Positions 38,909 through 52,398 are shown, counted from the stretch's first letter. The stretch is 64,000 bases of DNA from Acanthacorydalis orientalis (GCA_034766995.1 CM068320.1:11375687-11439686); one strand, 5' to 3'. A program made the numbers and translations. Notes: a model not told the origin generated them from the sequence alone.

Positions 38909-38969
<61 letters not shown>

Positions 38970-40110
38970 TCACCAAACAGAATTAAATGTATTCACATAT
39001 GAAAAATCTCATTTTCATATAATATACATCCATCCCTATTTTAAATTCAATTTATTATATAATTCAGAACATATCTTTGTGACACATTACTTTAATTCCA
39101 CTTAATTCAAGTGCTTCTAATTGAGTTTTTAATTGTAAAGTGTTTCAACAAATTAAAAAGACGTTGTATGACCGAAACAATTAAATAATAAACCATTATG
39201 AATAATTAACAACCATAATTTTTAATTTCTAAAAATGAATTATTTTTTCACGGCATAAAACACAAAATTTTCCTATACCTTAATGATCGGAGTATGATAA
39301 CGTTGTTATCGAAATGCATGCAATTAGCAAGAAAAAATACTTAAAAATAGCTTATTGAATATTTCTAATCGAAAAGTCTTTTTTGTGATGTGAAAAAATA
39401 ATTAATTTGTAAAAGTGATTTAGTGACAGTGTTAGAACTATATGTAATGATTTTTAATTCTTATTTTAAGGAAATGAAAAGTCTTCATTGTATAAAATGT
39501 TAAATTAATTAAACACTGAACAAACAAATAACGATATTTCAATAGATAATTTCAAATTAATGATAATAAATGAAATTACTAGCTACATATTTCAATTGTG
39601 TTAATTAATTAACAAATGGTTGTTATGTATCAAAAAATAAACTAGTTTTATCCAGCGCATCACTTACATAAAAAGTATGTTTTTTTTAATCTTCATCTAT
39701 TTCTATTTCCATTTATATTTTTGTACTGCATTGTATAAAAATATTTTATTTATTCTTAAAATTTATAAAAGTTTCTCATCAAAAAAATGCAGATTTCCAC
39801 TTTAAAATATAAAAGAATTAATAAAAAAAATAAATTTACACTCAATAATTAACAAATTATGTAAAAACAATTTCTCGACTCTGAAATGTTTTTCAAAAAT
39901 CTTTTCTATACTGATATATAACAATGTAGAATAAAAATGGTTTTAGTTTAAAAATACGTCCAAATCAAACAAAACTACATTCCATTCGGAAAATAATTTG
40001 TTAAATGTCAAACTTCAAACAATTTTTCTAAATGTTAAAAAACACGAATGAAGTATTTTTGTTACAACACTTGACTTGACATTGATGATTAATATCCTTA
40101 GTTTGCTGTA

Positions 40111-40208
<98 letters not shown>

Positions 40209-41044
40209 TTTTACATACACACTAAAGTATAATCGACACACTATCAATATTGACAGTACGTACAACGCAGAAATCGTTTTGTACTAAACAAGCAATCCCT
40301 ATATGCATACTCATATAAAATATATCACATGTGTCACCCTCGCCGGTTGCGAAAACAAAATGTCATTTCTAATCTTCTGTTCAAACAACCTGTACATTTT
40401 ATGCGTAATTGAATGTGATATTTAATGACAGAGTGTACATTTTTATTACCGTTCAAAGCTATTTACAAAAGCAATTATCATTTCCTTGTGATATTATTAT
40501 CTTTATTACAATTATTTTATTGCTGTTTCATAACGATATTGATTTGGATTCATAACTATAACATTAAAAACGTATTGTATACAATATATGATAATTAAAC
40601 AGAATAATCATTTTTAAATAGTGATGTTATTATAACAGATATAAAGCTTCATAAAAGATTTATAACATTAAATGATTATTATTTAAATAATTTTCAAGTA
40701 ATCCAGTCCAAAATTCATCAAAGACAAGACAATCGAAGTGTATAAAGAAATGCATTTTCAATTTTTTTTTTTTGAACATTTCTGTAACTATCAGGAGAGC
40801 AATACGTCAGAATTTTATAAACAAGCGTTTATAATTATATTGAACTCTGTTAAAATAAATCATTGTAAAGTAGATATAAATTTGATTTTTTTATTAATAA
40901 CTCAAAGAAAATAAACTATAAAGAACAATAAATTCAAGCTTTTTTCAGGAAGTGATGATGTAAAAATTGTGTCAAAAATTTTGTAATAATGTACTTGTAG
41001 TAATTTTATAATGTAGTACTGTTTTCATATTATTTTCAAAAGAG
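38897..41044. other. AT-rich non-coding DNA
   Basis: A TA array at 38906-38968 directly follows D3. A (TA)n-(CATA)n-(TA)n array occupies 40113-40202. A GC-richer pocket near 40325-40400 (CACCCTCGCCGGTTGCG) has no recognised function. No gene seen. Confidence 0.6.
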
Positions 41045-41530
41045 TGTATTGATAAACAAAGTAAAGTAAAAGTAAAGTATAAGTAAAAGAAATCAATATA
41101 GATCTATATAAAACAGAGATCTCCCAAGATATATGTCAAACAGCTACAGAACGGTCTGTTAGTCAACTGTGTTCGAATTTAAGGGATAAATCGAGTGTCC
41201 GAATCGAATAGTTTGTGCGAAAGATAGAACAAGGCCAGACGATTGATCTAAACGACAAAAAAACAGAGACGACACGTTTGTCTTTGAGATGTGAAACGAG
41301 ATGGAAAGTCAATAAAAGTCGAAAATCAAGATGATTCGGGATACGGGAACAGTCATGTGGAGCAATTCGGGCACTGAGTCTTAGGATTATACGAAAGCGA
41401 CAGTGTGAAAAGTTATTTGTCAAGAGATACGATAGAGACGGGATTATTCAACGTTTGTAAAAATCAGGATTCGTATATATAGATTACGAATTGAAATATA
41501 TTTGTACCTTTGTTATTTACTCTCCTAAAT
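41045..41530. other. GC-richer island, possible LTR remnant
   Basis: About 430 bases are far less AT-biased than their surroundings. A TATATAAA motif at about 41106 lies some 30 bases before GATCTCCCAAG. The island ends in a region with TTTGTACCTTTGTTATTTAC. This organisation would suit a solo LTR with promoter and R/U5-like sequence, but neither TG...CA termini nor a target duplication could be fixed. The 86-codon minus-strand frame here has no recognisable domain. Confidence 0.3.
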
Positions 41531-41764
41531 ATAAAAAATTAAAATATATTTTGATTATTAGTTTTTATTCTCAAATAAAAAATATTTGCTTAACAAATAA
41601 CTTTAATTTTTTTACAAATAACCGAAAAATTGTATATAAGTATTAAATTTATTAATAAATTGTTAAATGTAAATCATAAAAGACTGAATAAAAGAAATAT
41701 TACAAAAATATATTTCTGTTCTCTAAACTTCTTCTCATTCACATGTAATTCTTTCTTTCTCTCG

Positions 41765-41832
<68 letters not shown>

Positions 41833-42017
41833 TGATTTGGTTTACCTTTTGATTTGTACAAGTATAGTTCCTCAACATTTTTCCTTCTGTACTATTACTT
41901 CTTCTTTGGATATTATTCGTTTATAAAACATGTCTGTTTTTTGTATTGCTAATCTTTTGTTATTTGATACTGTTTTCATTTCTTAAATTCCATTCCTTCT
42001 TGTACTATACAGTTGTT

Positions 42018-42065
<48 letters not shown>

Positions 42066-42996
42066 TCTTTCACTTTAGATGATTTTTCAACAAATCTTTT
42101 CTTTTGAGTTAAAATTACGTTTGCAGTTTCACTAAGCGGGGTGTCAGGTTAACGCAGATTCGCACTCAGTACGCCGCGACCGTTCTACTTATTCACATCC
42201 GACAAAAGCGTTTAACAGCTAAAGGACTTCGGAACCTAAAATGCTTCATTTGTTAAATTCCGCTAATTAGATTAAAAGTTATGACCTTAAAAATTTGAAC
42301 ACCGATTTACACGTTGTATCAGCATTAAAAAGTGAATATCTCGAAAATTCTTTATCGTACGATAAAAACTAAAATATCTGCGGATAGAGAGATATTAATC
42401 TGTTATAACTATGCAAGAATATCCCACGTTAATTTTTATAATTTTTTTTAAACAACCTAAAAACAATTTTATTCTCTAACCCGACATAATTCTACGTAAA
42501 CTCTTGCGGTTGTGCACATGTAAAACCCCCATTTTTTTACTATTGCATTTCTATTCCTTTTTTGTTATATTTATATCCGGCTTAACAAATAATTTAGTAG
42601 ATATATTTATTATGTTTTTTTTCACTATTTCATCTGTAATAAATTTCTTGTCAATCGATAAAAATATTAGTATTGTTTTTTTGTAGTTGTACGTTTTTTT
42701 CATAATAAATATTGTCTTTAAGTAAGACGACTATTTATATCATCATTAACTTCTGAAGAGATATTATCAAGATCTTCAACTTTACAATTTTTTTCATTGC
42801 AAGTTTTAGTCATCAATATACATAATTTATATTATTTTTACTGGAAACTAGAAATGTATGATATACTTTACTTTTGGATTTTCTGAGCAAATTATAGAGT
42901 AAAAGTATTCTATTTCTTTAAATTCGAACAAAATTTAGTAAAATGCAAATTCTTTACAAAACGTCCTTGACAGAAACTATATGATTCTTTCTCTCT

Positions 42997-43041
<45 letters not shown>

Positions 43042-44403
43042 TGTGTGTGTGTGTGCACAAGTGTGTGTGCATATGAATATTTGTACTGAATTTACTTGTA
43101 GGTGTTTAATTTGTTGTGAAAATTAATAAATATTTAAAAATATGATTTTGATTTTTATAAAAGCTTTGATAAGTATAAATTATTGAAATACTTATTTTTA
43201 TTCAGTTTTGGTTTTTTGTTTGCTATTTTAAACTATAATTTACTATTTGACAGAAGATAAATTTAAATAAAAACACATATTTGTTAACTATGTCAAAATC
43301 GGTACCGAGTATACAAATGTATTGAACTCAAAAATGATAAATAATAAAAATACACATATGCATCAAACGGAGTGAAATGTTTAAATATTGTAAATAAGTA
43401 TGAATAATTACTTTCAAAATACATGACAAAAAGTGAATTGTATTTAAAGAAAAAAACATTGAAATACGACAAATTATTAATAGGTATATTGTAAGTTATA
43501 CTAGCATATCCAATATAACGATATTAGACTAATTAACTTTCATTTTTATAATGGTTTTCATAATTGTATATATATATATATATATATATATTATTATTAT
43601 TATTTATACAACCTATACTTCCATGGTTCGATTATTGTTTTTTATGTTCACCATTCTTTTACAATAGTTGGTTTATATTTATTTATCCTCTTATGTAAGT
43701 TAAGAATATAAAATTTTAAACTAATTTTGACCATTCCTTTTTAAATATTTTTTTTGAAAAAAATAGATTTCTTACAATGTTTCATAATACGCTTTTCTTT
43801 GTGTGAATTTTTTAATATTTTTGTGTAAGTTTAAAGCAGTATTAATTTAACAGATGATAAAATATTAAACTTTTCAATGATGACAACATGTATAAATTAA
43901 GAATAAAATTATAAGGGTGCATCTTCAAGCGTACCAAACAAGAGTCAATTGGGTTAAAAACTTTTACCGCAAATTTATTCCGTTACCTCGAAACAAGCTT
44001 TCTATCGTTTCATTTGCGTCACTTCCCTACTTCCCCTTCATAAAAGAGCCTATGTATATGCGAAAATGTCATTTAATAGGTATAACTTTTCTATAAAATC
44101 TCTAATTAATCATTTTGGAATAACAAATTTATTAAATTTTACAGTTATGTAGATGTATAGAAGTAATTCATTTCTCATACGAATTTATAAAACATTAATC
44201 AATTAATTTAACGAATATCTCATTGATTCAAGTTTTAATAGAATTACATATGAGATTTTAATATTTGAAATATTTGAATTTCAATATAGTTATTGATTAT
44301 TACTTACATTTTTTTATTTATTAATTATTTTCTTTATTAACTATCATTTATTAAATTAGTTACTAAGAATTAATATTATTGTACTAAATATGTTCTCAGG
44401 TAC

Positions 44404-44406
<3 letters not shown>
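41531..44406. other. AT-rich non-coding DNA with one anomalous pocket
   Basis: TA arrays lie at 41768-41831, 42019-42062, 43001-43076 (with GT repeats) and 43567-43592. Segment 42120-42430 is CpG-richer and contains ATCTCGAAAATTCTTTATCG, in the style of non-coding parts of insect transposons. A second pocket is at 43920-44060. No gene seen. Confidence 0.55.
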
Positions 44407-44482
<76 letters not shown>

Positions 44483-44495
44483 GTACATATGTATG

Positions 44496-44579
<84 letters not shown>
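44407..44579. repeat. (TA)n microsatellite
   Basis: About 170 bases, interrupted once by GTACGTACATATGTATGTATTT. This is the longest array in the window. It forms the left border of the inverted-repeat structure at 44573-45947. Confidence 0.97.
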
Positions 44580-44582
<3 letters not shown>

Positions 44583-45031
44583 AACGTACTGACATCTTTT
44601 TGCAAAATACTGTAATAATTTACTTTGTGACATATTGTTTCTAAATGGAACATAGATAGTTAATGATCCACATGTGTCATTAAGTAATAATCAATAGCTG
44701 ATAGTTTGTTTATAGTTAATTCAATAATAAATGTATGTGCGCCTGAAGAAAAATTTCAAGATAGAACAAACCCTCTCTCAATCTACATTTTTCTGTAATA
44801 ATTTTTGTAACTAAATGTTTGCACTAAGTAAAGGAATGTTTAAAACGATCTAAGAACAACAAAAGGTTAAAAATAACTAAAAAAGGAAGACACTAGTCTT
44901 CCTTTTCCACAAATTACCATGGAATTATTCTTTTATATTCTTATTCCACTTATTTATAAATATCTTTTTGGACCCATTTATATATATGTATATATATATA
45001 ATATAATATATATATATATATATATATAGAT

Positions 45032-45071
<40 letters not shown>

Positions 45072-45934
45072 AAAATCAAAATTATTCACTAAAAATAAAA
45101 ATTCCAAGACGTTGATTTATTTATTTTGGACGACGTTTCTATGGTACCCAAATATGTTTACCTTTCTTCTTTCTACATATATATATATATATATATAAAA
45201 TTAAAATTGTCGACAAAAATGAAAAAATTCCATGATATCGACTTATTTATTTCGGGCGAGGCTTCTATGTCACCCAAATATGTTTATTATTTCATTCGGT
45301 TGCATGTACTTGCTTATAACTGATAAGTGGAGGAGCACAGCGAGCCTTGTGGTTGACGAGCAAAGAGAGTAGAGAGCGGAGTCCCCTATTAAATGTATAA
45401 AATTGTGTTTATACTAAACAAGCAGTTGTACATTAAAAGAGAAAACGTATTTCAAATTTTCAAAACACTATTTTCTAGTTTGAATTTTTATATTATGCAT
45501 AGGAAATTTTAAATTTGTTGAATATTATGTATCAAAATTTTTTATATTATGCATAATAATATTGAAATAATGGCAAATGTTGTGAATGTCATGCGTAAAC
45601 CATATAAAATTTATACCGGAAATAATTTATTTAAATTATATTCGAATATAATTTAATTAGATGTATTCCGTTCAGAATGCATAAATAATTCAATATTAAA
45701 TTTGAACACAAATTAAATGTAAGGCTAATATTAAAATTTTTAATTTTAATATTATCCTTTGAATTGATGTCTAATATAACATACATTTATTATTGAATTA
45801 ACTATAAACAAACAATCAACTATTGATTATTACTTAATGAGACATGTGGATCATTAACTATCTATGTTCCATTTAGAAACAATATGTTACAAAGTAAATT
45901 ATTACAATATGTTGCAAAATGATGTCAGTACGTT

Positions 45935-45947
<13 letters not shown>
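44573..45947. repeat. 1.4-kb structure with about 165-bp inverted ends
   Basis: Segment 44575-44738 is repeated in inverted orientation at 45779-45942, by eye about 94% identical. Shared words include TAAACGTACTGACATC, CTAAATGGAACATAGATAGT and GATCCACATGT. The loop is about 1040 bases. Both outer borders run into TA arrays (44407-44579 and 45936-46020). The loop has no transposase; it contains a direct repeat at 45064-45290. It could be a non-autonomous element with long terminal repeats (foldback type) or a large inverted duplication seeded by TA tracts. Confidence 0.85.
45064..45290. repeat. Diverged direct repeat pair
   Basis: Two units of about 95 bases, at 45064-45160 and 45193-45290, share TTATTTATTT(T/C)GG, CGA(C/G)G(C/T)TTCTATG and CCCAAATATGTTTA. 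They are by eye 75-80% identical and separated by a TA tract (45176-45197). A TA array at 44980-45068 precedes the first unit. Confidence 0.75.
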
Positions 45948-46023
<76 letters not shown>

Positions 46024-46145
46024 AGGGAGAGAGAAAATGAGGACGAGTGAGTGATTCACAAAATCCGACATATCAATGCTTATTATAATGTACCAATGAA
46101 ACGGAATTAAATATCAATTAAAACAACACAAACTCTCCTTTCTCT

Positions 46146-46214
<69 letters not shown>
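45936..46214. repeat. Two (TA)n arrays with GA-rich spacer
   Basis: TA arrays at 45936-46020 and 46146-46214 flank a spacer that starts with GAAAGGGAGAGAGAAAATG. The first array is the right border of the inverted-repeat structure. Confidence 0.93.
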
Positions 46215-46216
<2 letters not shown>

Positions 46217-47559
46217 CACAGTTTAGTTCAACGTTCTCATGCTGCTAGTCCTTTATTAACAATTTGTATTCTATACTTAACAGAGTAAAATTTTCCCAGG
46301 TTGAACTTTATATACAGCTGAACATTATTTAACATTTAAACCATTTTTAATGAATCAAATCGATGTTAGTAAAATATTTATTGATCTTTATATTATCAAT
46401 AAACTCACAATATCAAATTTAATAGCATGCCTTCAAAAGATTCCGCGAATTTGAAAAGAATGAAGAAAATATTCGCGAAGACCAATTAGTTTAATTAGAA
46501 ATGATATTCACAAGAAATATACTGATTGATTTATCTATTAGGTGATAAAAAAATTATTTAATAAAAAGGATTGATGATAATAAAAATTGTTTTAATAAGC
46601 GTTTATTTCAGTTCCCTAAAATTTATTTTAAACAGTTTTCGTTAAAAAGATTTATTATATTCAAGTATCTAACCAGTTATTTAAAAATTAAAGTTTTGAT
46701 TGTATTCATACCACAGAGAAAGATAAATACATGACAAAGTTATGGCCATTTATAATCGGATAAGTATTTCATCTACATTTTTAGATATAGTGCATCTTAA
46801 AATAATTGGTATACATAAACAAAACTGGTATATTAAAGACATATACTCCATCGTTGAACTTAAAATTTCCACACTAAGTGGTCAAAAAACTCCTATGGCT
46901 GCAACTTATATAATGATGACAGTTCAGTTTTGCATTCAAGAGGACGGATGATTTATATATACATTGTAATCCTTTTTTAACTACAAGTAAATGAAAATCG
47001 AAAAAAAATACTGTTTTATATGAATTGCTATTTTTTTTAATTAATGAAAAAAAGTATATGTGAGTACATACATTAATTTTTTCATATATAAATTCATATT
47101 TAGATTTAAACGTATCTGGTCTTCAATTAAATTGTATCACATACTACTATCATTTTAAAATATAGTTTTAATAGTTACATTAACTAAATAAATGGACACT
47201 CAATACTACTTTGTTTTATAATCTTTCTTTGAAAAGACTGAAAAATGGTATATTTTTTTAAAAAAACAGCTTTCAGGAAAGATCTGCTCTTTAATTTTTT
47301 TTCTTTTACCTGCAAGCATTATTAGTAATATATCTAAAAATAGAGAATAATAAAATGTATTACTGAAATATTGGTTTAAAGTTAATTAAGTTTTAAATTT
47401 GATTATTTTATCATGGATTTTTCTATACGTGAATAAAAATATTCCATTCTAATTATAAATGAATATAGCACGTTATATAAAAGTATATTTTAAATGGTAC
47501 GTAAATTCAAGGAACCAAAATGAACAAATAAGTTATTAATTGTTAATTTATATTATTAA
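46215..47559. other. AT-rich non-coding DNA
   Basis: No gene is supported. A 69-codon plus-strand frame at 46742-46951 has no recognisable domain and was not called. Confidence 0.55.
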
Positions 47560-48351
47560 AGCAATGGGAATGATCCAAAAGCAAGGAAAATGGGTCCCAT
47601 ACGAATTGAAACCAAGAAACGTTGAAAGGCGTTTTTCTACCTGTGAACTCCTGCTTCAACGGGAGAAAATAAAGAGATTTTGCGTCGAATTGTCACAAGC
47701 AACGAAAAGTGGATCATTTACGACAATCTCAAGTGCAGAAAGTCATGGGTTAAGCCCGGTCAACCATCAACACCAGCGGCGAAGTCAAATATCCATGGAT
47801 CCAAGCTCATGCTCTGTATTTGGTGGGATCATAAGGGTGTGATCTACTATGAGCTGCTCAAACCGAATGAAACCATCACTGGGGATCACTACCGACTACA
47901 ATTGATGCGCTCGAGCCGTGTATTGAAGGAAAAACGGCCAGAATACTTTGAAAGACGCGACAAAGTGATTTTGTAGCACGAAAATGCTCGTCCGCACGTC
48001 GCAAAACCGGTCAAAATATACTTAGAAACGCTCAAATAGGAAATCCTACCCCACTCGCCGTATTCTCGAGATATTTCTCCTTCTGATTACCACTTGTTTC
48101 GATCGATGAGTCATGGCTTGTCTGAGCAGAAGCTCACTTCTTATGAAGATTGCAAAAAATGGGTCGATTCGTGGATTGCATCTAAAGACGAGGCGTTCTT
48201 CCGACGTGGTATTCGTCTCCTGCCCGAAAGATGGGAAAAAGTAGTGGCTAACGATGGACAATAATTTAAATGATATGTTTTTTTCAATTTCATTTAAAAT
48301 AAATGATCTTTTTTCATGAGGAAAACGTTACGAATTAATTCCAACACCCAA
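47560..48351 (+). mobile_element. Mariner of a third family, 5'-truncated
   Basis: This is noticeably more GC-rich than the flanks and reads as a mariner transposase from the linker to the C-terminus, then a right end with CGTAACG-type sequence in reverse (CGTTACGAATTAATTCCAACA). The left terminal repeat and HTH are missing. Conservation is high, implying a younger insertion than families P, D or T. Confidence 0.9.
47562..48264 (+). pseudogene. Mariner transposase pseudogene (catalytic domain)
   Basis: The reading begins AMGMIQKQGKWVPYELKPRN (linker) and ERRFSTCELLLQR, shifts frame near 47680, and continues RRIVTSNEKWIIYDN, where the canonical first Asp is replaced by Asn. Next come KSWVKPGQPSTPAAKSNIHG, LCIWWDHKGVIYYELLKPNE and KVIL, a stop, then HENARPHVAKPVK, where the second Asp is Glu. 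The third Asp is kept in SPSDYHLFRSM. The C-terminal ERWEKVVANDGQ is followed by a stop at 48262. Two altered catalytic positions, a stop and a frameshift make it inactive despite the otherwise good preservation. Confidence 0.92.
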
Positions 48352-48598
48352 TATATTTATCAAATTGTACAAAAAAAGTAATTTCAAGAAATTACTGCAC
48401 ACTTCTTTTAGCTCTCTACATTTATAATACGGAATCATTCTTTTAAATAAGATAAATAGTATTTAATGAAAAAATTAATACAAAAATATATTTTCAAAAA
48501 GATAGAACCAAATAATTTTTATGTATTTAATAAGTAATCAGAGAGCACATCCATAACAATATTTTGGTTTACTTTTCAATCCTAAATATGTATATAAT

Positions 48599-48657
<59 letters not shown>

Positions 48658-50909
48658 GAAAACACAGCTTTGTGAAATACTATACTATACGTACAAAATT
48701 TTTGTCTTATTAAGATAACATTTTTGACTATCTTGGTTAACCAATTATATTTAACCCAGACTCATAAAACTCTTTCATCTTAACACCATTCTCTCTTTGC
48801 AATACATAATTATCAGACTGTCTTTATAAATGTATTGCGTACAAAACCTAACAAGTAATTACCACGGTTTGAATTATTTTTTGTTATATACAGAATGAGT
48901 AGTTTTTTATTTTCTATAAAATTACATTTATTGACATATTTTAATTGTATTCCACGAATAAAGAGTTTTCTCAACAATTTATCACTTTTTATTTAAAACA
49001 GTTTATCATTTTTTATTCAAAAATGCTTTAATAAATTACCAGTTAATTAGTTAATTTTTCAGGGGTTAAGTGTGCGTCGACAAATAAATCACAACAAATA
49101 TTTTTGTCTCTTACTAAGAACATAAATAAAAAAAGCCATTTATTTTTTTAAACTGAATTTATATGAAATAACCTGTTAATGTATTTGATATAAAGTTATA
49201 CATTGCTGATATGTATGTAAAAATTATATACATTTCAATTAAATGACTTAATTATTTAGTTTCCACATGTAAATTAATTTTCTATTTACAAGGTACTCAA
49301 ATCATAGTGCACGATTAAAACGATTATCATGAGGTTAAGTAAGATTTAAATTATAATATTAGTTTCATAGGTAGATTTCTATTATCAAATCAATAGAGAA
49401 TCGGATTAACAAGTTTCAATGTTGTTCTGGTAAACATAAATCAGAAATGACGTCAATATCTAACCAATACATTCAATTTGAATTGAACAATGTTGGAAAT
49501 TGTTGGATTCTATTAAACAATAACTCAATATTTCAAAATATATTTTGAATAGGTTTTTGAAGTTTAACTTGTTACTTACATATTTTACATATCCTACATA
49601 AATAGACTATTCAAATTTCAATGTAAGTACTTTTCCCAAATGTTCACTATTTGAGAAGATTAACAACATATGATAACTAGGATACAAACGATCACACGAA
49701 AAAGACTGTTGTCGGGGTCTCGTACAATTTACAATATCAAGAAAACAATACAAAGAATGTACAAATACCTCAAATACGTGAAATAAATCAATATTAGTTT
49801 ACTTTTAATGAAAGAAATATATGAATATGTTATTAAATGATCACGATATTATTTGCAAAATGAAAAATGCATTAGCTTAAATAGAGAGTTTAAGTAGAGT
49901 TTCTTCTAACAAATGTATCAATAATATTTTTATTATTTTTGTAATATTGATACAATACATACAACACATTAATAGAAATGATTTCGACGATACAATGACC
50001 AAAAATATCTATTATAAAATACATCGAAATCTAGAAATAATTAATTTGGATTACAATAAAATTATTTAAATAAATTATTATTTGTTTACAGTATTTAATT
50101 GAGCTTTTTATCATTTGCGTTTCAAATGAAGAATTTTATTTAGTGAAAAATTGTGTATATAATAGACAATATGAAATGAAGGTATTTATGTAGTGAATTA
50201 TTCACACCTAGTGTCTTGTAAAATTTTAGGATTCATAAAATATTGGTCATTGAAATGTGGATTAATAACCATCAATTATTTAACAACTAAAATTAATAAG
50301 TCAGTAATAAAAATACCAACTTATTTTTTTAATTTATTTTTTTACTTTTTATTATTTGAAATTAAACAGTAGGGTTTCTTTTAATTAATAGTGCATTCAA
50401 AAAAATCTAATAAAATTATTAATATCAATGAAGATTTACCAGCAAAAATAATAGGATATTAATATATATTCTTTACATAGTACGTCCCCAAACTTGCGAC
50501 AAAATCTAGTAATGTTTTTCAGTTACATAATGATAAAAAGACAAGAAATTCGTATTTTTTTTAAATATTTTAACAAATTATCACAATTTTTAATCAAGTT
50601 TTACAACATTGTATTTAATACAAAAAATTATCTGAAAAAAAATAAATAATTTAAATTATAAAGTTGGTGAGATTAACATAAATAAAAAAATAAATTCTAA
50701 ACTATAAAAATAAACTATAAAAAGAAAAATTCTATTCAGCAAACTCTAAAATATATATTAACATTTATTGTTTCTCCGAAAAAAATTAACAAAATTGTGT
50801 TACTTTATAAATAATTAACAGATTATTTTTTATTAGTTAACTATTTTCAATAATAATAGATTCTACATACTTAAAATAAATTTCTTATATCAATATCATC
50901 TTGAAAATT

Positions 50910-50956
<47 letters not shown>

Positions 50957-52069
50957 TTCTAATCAATAGATTGTGCCGTGACCTACCCTACTCGGCTTTA
51001 TATATGACTTTATTATATTATACCGTAATTTATTCATCAATAATACGAATTTATAATTCAATAACTAGAACCTCAATCTCGAATATGGTTTTAAATATCA
51101 TTAACACATTACCATACACACATTAAAGACAAAACTCAAACACCGTGGTTTTCCCTTGCAAAATGAAACCTTCATCAAAACAGAATGGCAGATGCAGGGA
51201 TGAAAATTATTCGCAGATTATTTTAATGTATACCATATATACTTTTTTTAAAAAAAGACAACTATCCGTTTTGTCTATATATTATTATCTTCAAGCAGTT
51301 TGTTTTCATGATATAACAATACCATATTTTTACTTAAAGATATTTTAAAAAATATCCAAAGAATGACTGAAATGATTTTATAGGAGTGATTTGTTAAAAC
51401 GGCTACGCGATATTTTCCATTTTAGTGAAGTGATAAAAACTTAAATAACATATTTTTGTACAATTTACCCAGTTACATTTATGTGGTCGAAAATATATTT
51501 CATGCATTTTTTTTTCTTAAACACTATTGAAAAAACACTTACTGGTTATTTGTTCTCTATTTTTTATTTTCACATTTGAAAAAATAATATATTATTTTGA
51601 AATAAATTTATATAATAATTTCAGTGTTTGTATTAATCATATTATTTATTTCTTCATTAAGAATTTTTAACCGATTCGTGTAATTTTTATCGATAATTTT
51701 AAAATTATTACATACAAAAATACAATTCCAATTTCCGCTTTAAACAGGTTATTTTAAATCACAACGTTATTGTTACACTTTTGAATTATTATACTTTTTT
51801 TATTGAAAATGGACGTACGTGTTTCGTTTTCCAATTTTATTCAAGATTGTTATGAAAGTAATTTTTTTTAAGAGGAATTACGAAATGTTAAAAGAATTAT
51901 TCAATTTGTTAATATTTTGTAGTTGAATATATGACTAAAAATGTTACAAAACAATCTGTCGAAATCCGAATTCACCTTTACCTTATATTAAGTTTCCTTT
52001 TTTTTAAAAAAAAAACGATTCTCTGAAAGAGAATTAAATTAGTGTTTTAAAATGAATTTTAATATGTTA

Positions 52070-52120
<51 letters not shown>

Positions 52121-52130
52121 GTGTGTGTGT

Positions 52131-52161
<31 letters not shown>

Positions 52162-52336
52162 TTCTTAAATTTATTTTTTCTTTATATAAAATAACTTTAA
52201 TAAAATAAATCATTATCCTGAGTGAAAATAATATCTCAGTTCTTACTTTTTTATTATAAAATGTAAAATTATTATTTTAAGACATTTTACCAATGATTTC
52301 GTTGATATATTATCCTAAAGGTTTATACCCCTTAAG
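48352..52336. other. AT-rich non-coding DNA
   Basis: TA arrays lie at 48600-48655, 50912-50953 and 52074-52161 (the last with GT steps). The second copy of a dispersed repeat is at 48414-48480. No gene is called; the 67-codon frame at 51145-51348 has no domain. Confidence 0.6.
48414..48480. repeat. Dispersed repeat, copy b
   Basis: Shares ATCATTCTTTTAAATAAG and TATTTAATGAAAAAATTA with 26619-26685, by eye about 80-85% identical over 60 bases. Confidence 0.6.
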
Positions 52337-52398
52337 ATCATCTGAAAGTAGATATTCATCTGATACTATGGGACGAAGACCCCACCAGAATATTGAAG
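52337..52398 (+). CDS. Candidate 62-nt internal exon
   Basis: A pyrimidine-rich segment ending CCCCTTAAG precedes the segment, and GAAG/GTACAT follows as a donor. In one frame it reads SSESRYSSDTMGRRPHQNIE, entering in phase 2 and leaving in phase 1; a second frame (starting HLKVDIHLILW) is also open and leaves in phase 0. No protein family was recognised. Base composition is less AT-rich than the surroundings. The phase-1 exit fits the phase-1 entry of the segment at 59405-59470. It may still be chance. Confidence 0.3.

Noticed and set aside
41163..41423. 86-codon minus-strand ORF in the GC-richer island
   Set aside because: No recognisable domain and no splice or start context; more likely a chance frame in a less AT-rich segment.
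48377..48396. Short hairpin AGTAATTTCAAGAAATTACT
   Set aside because: Nine-base arms in AT-rich DNA are expected by chance, and no terminator or RNA context applies in this eukaryotic setting.
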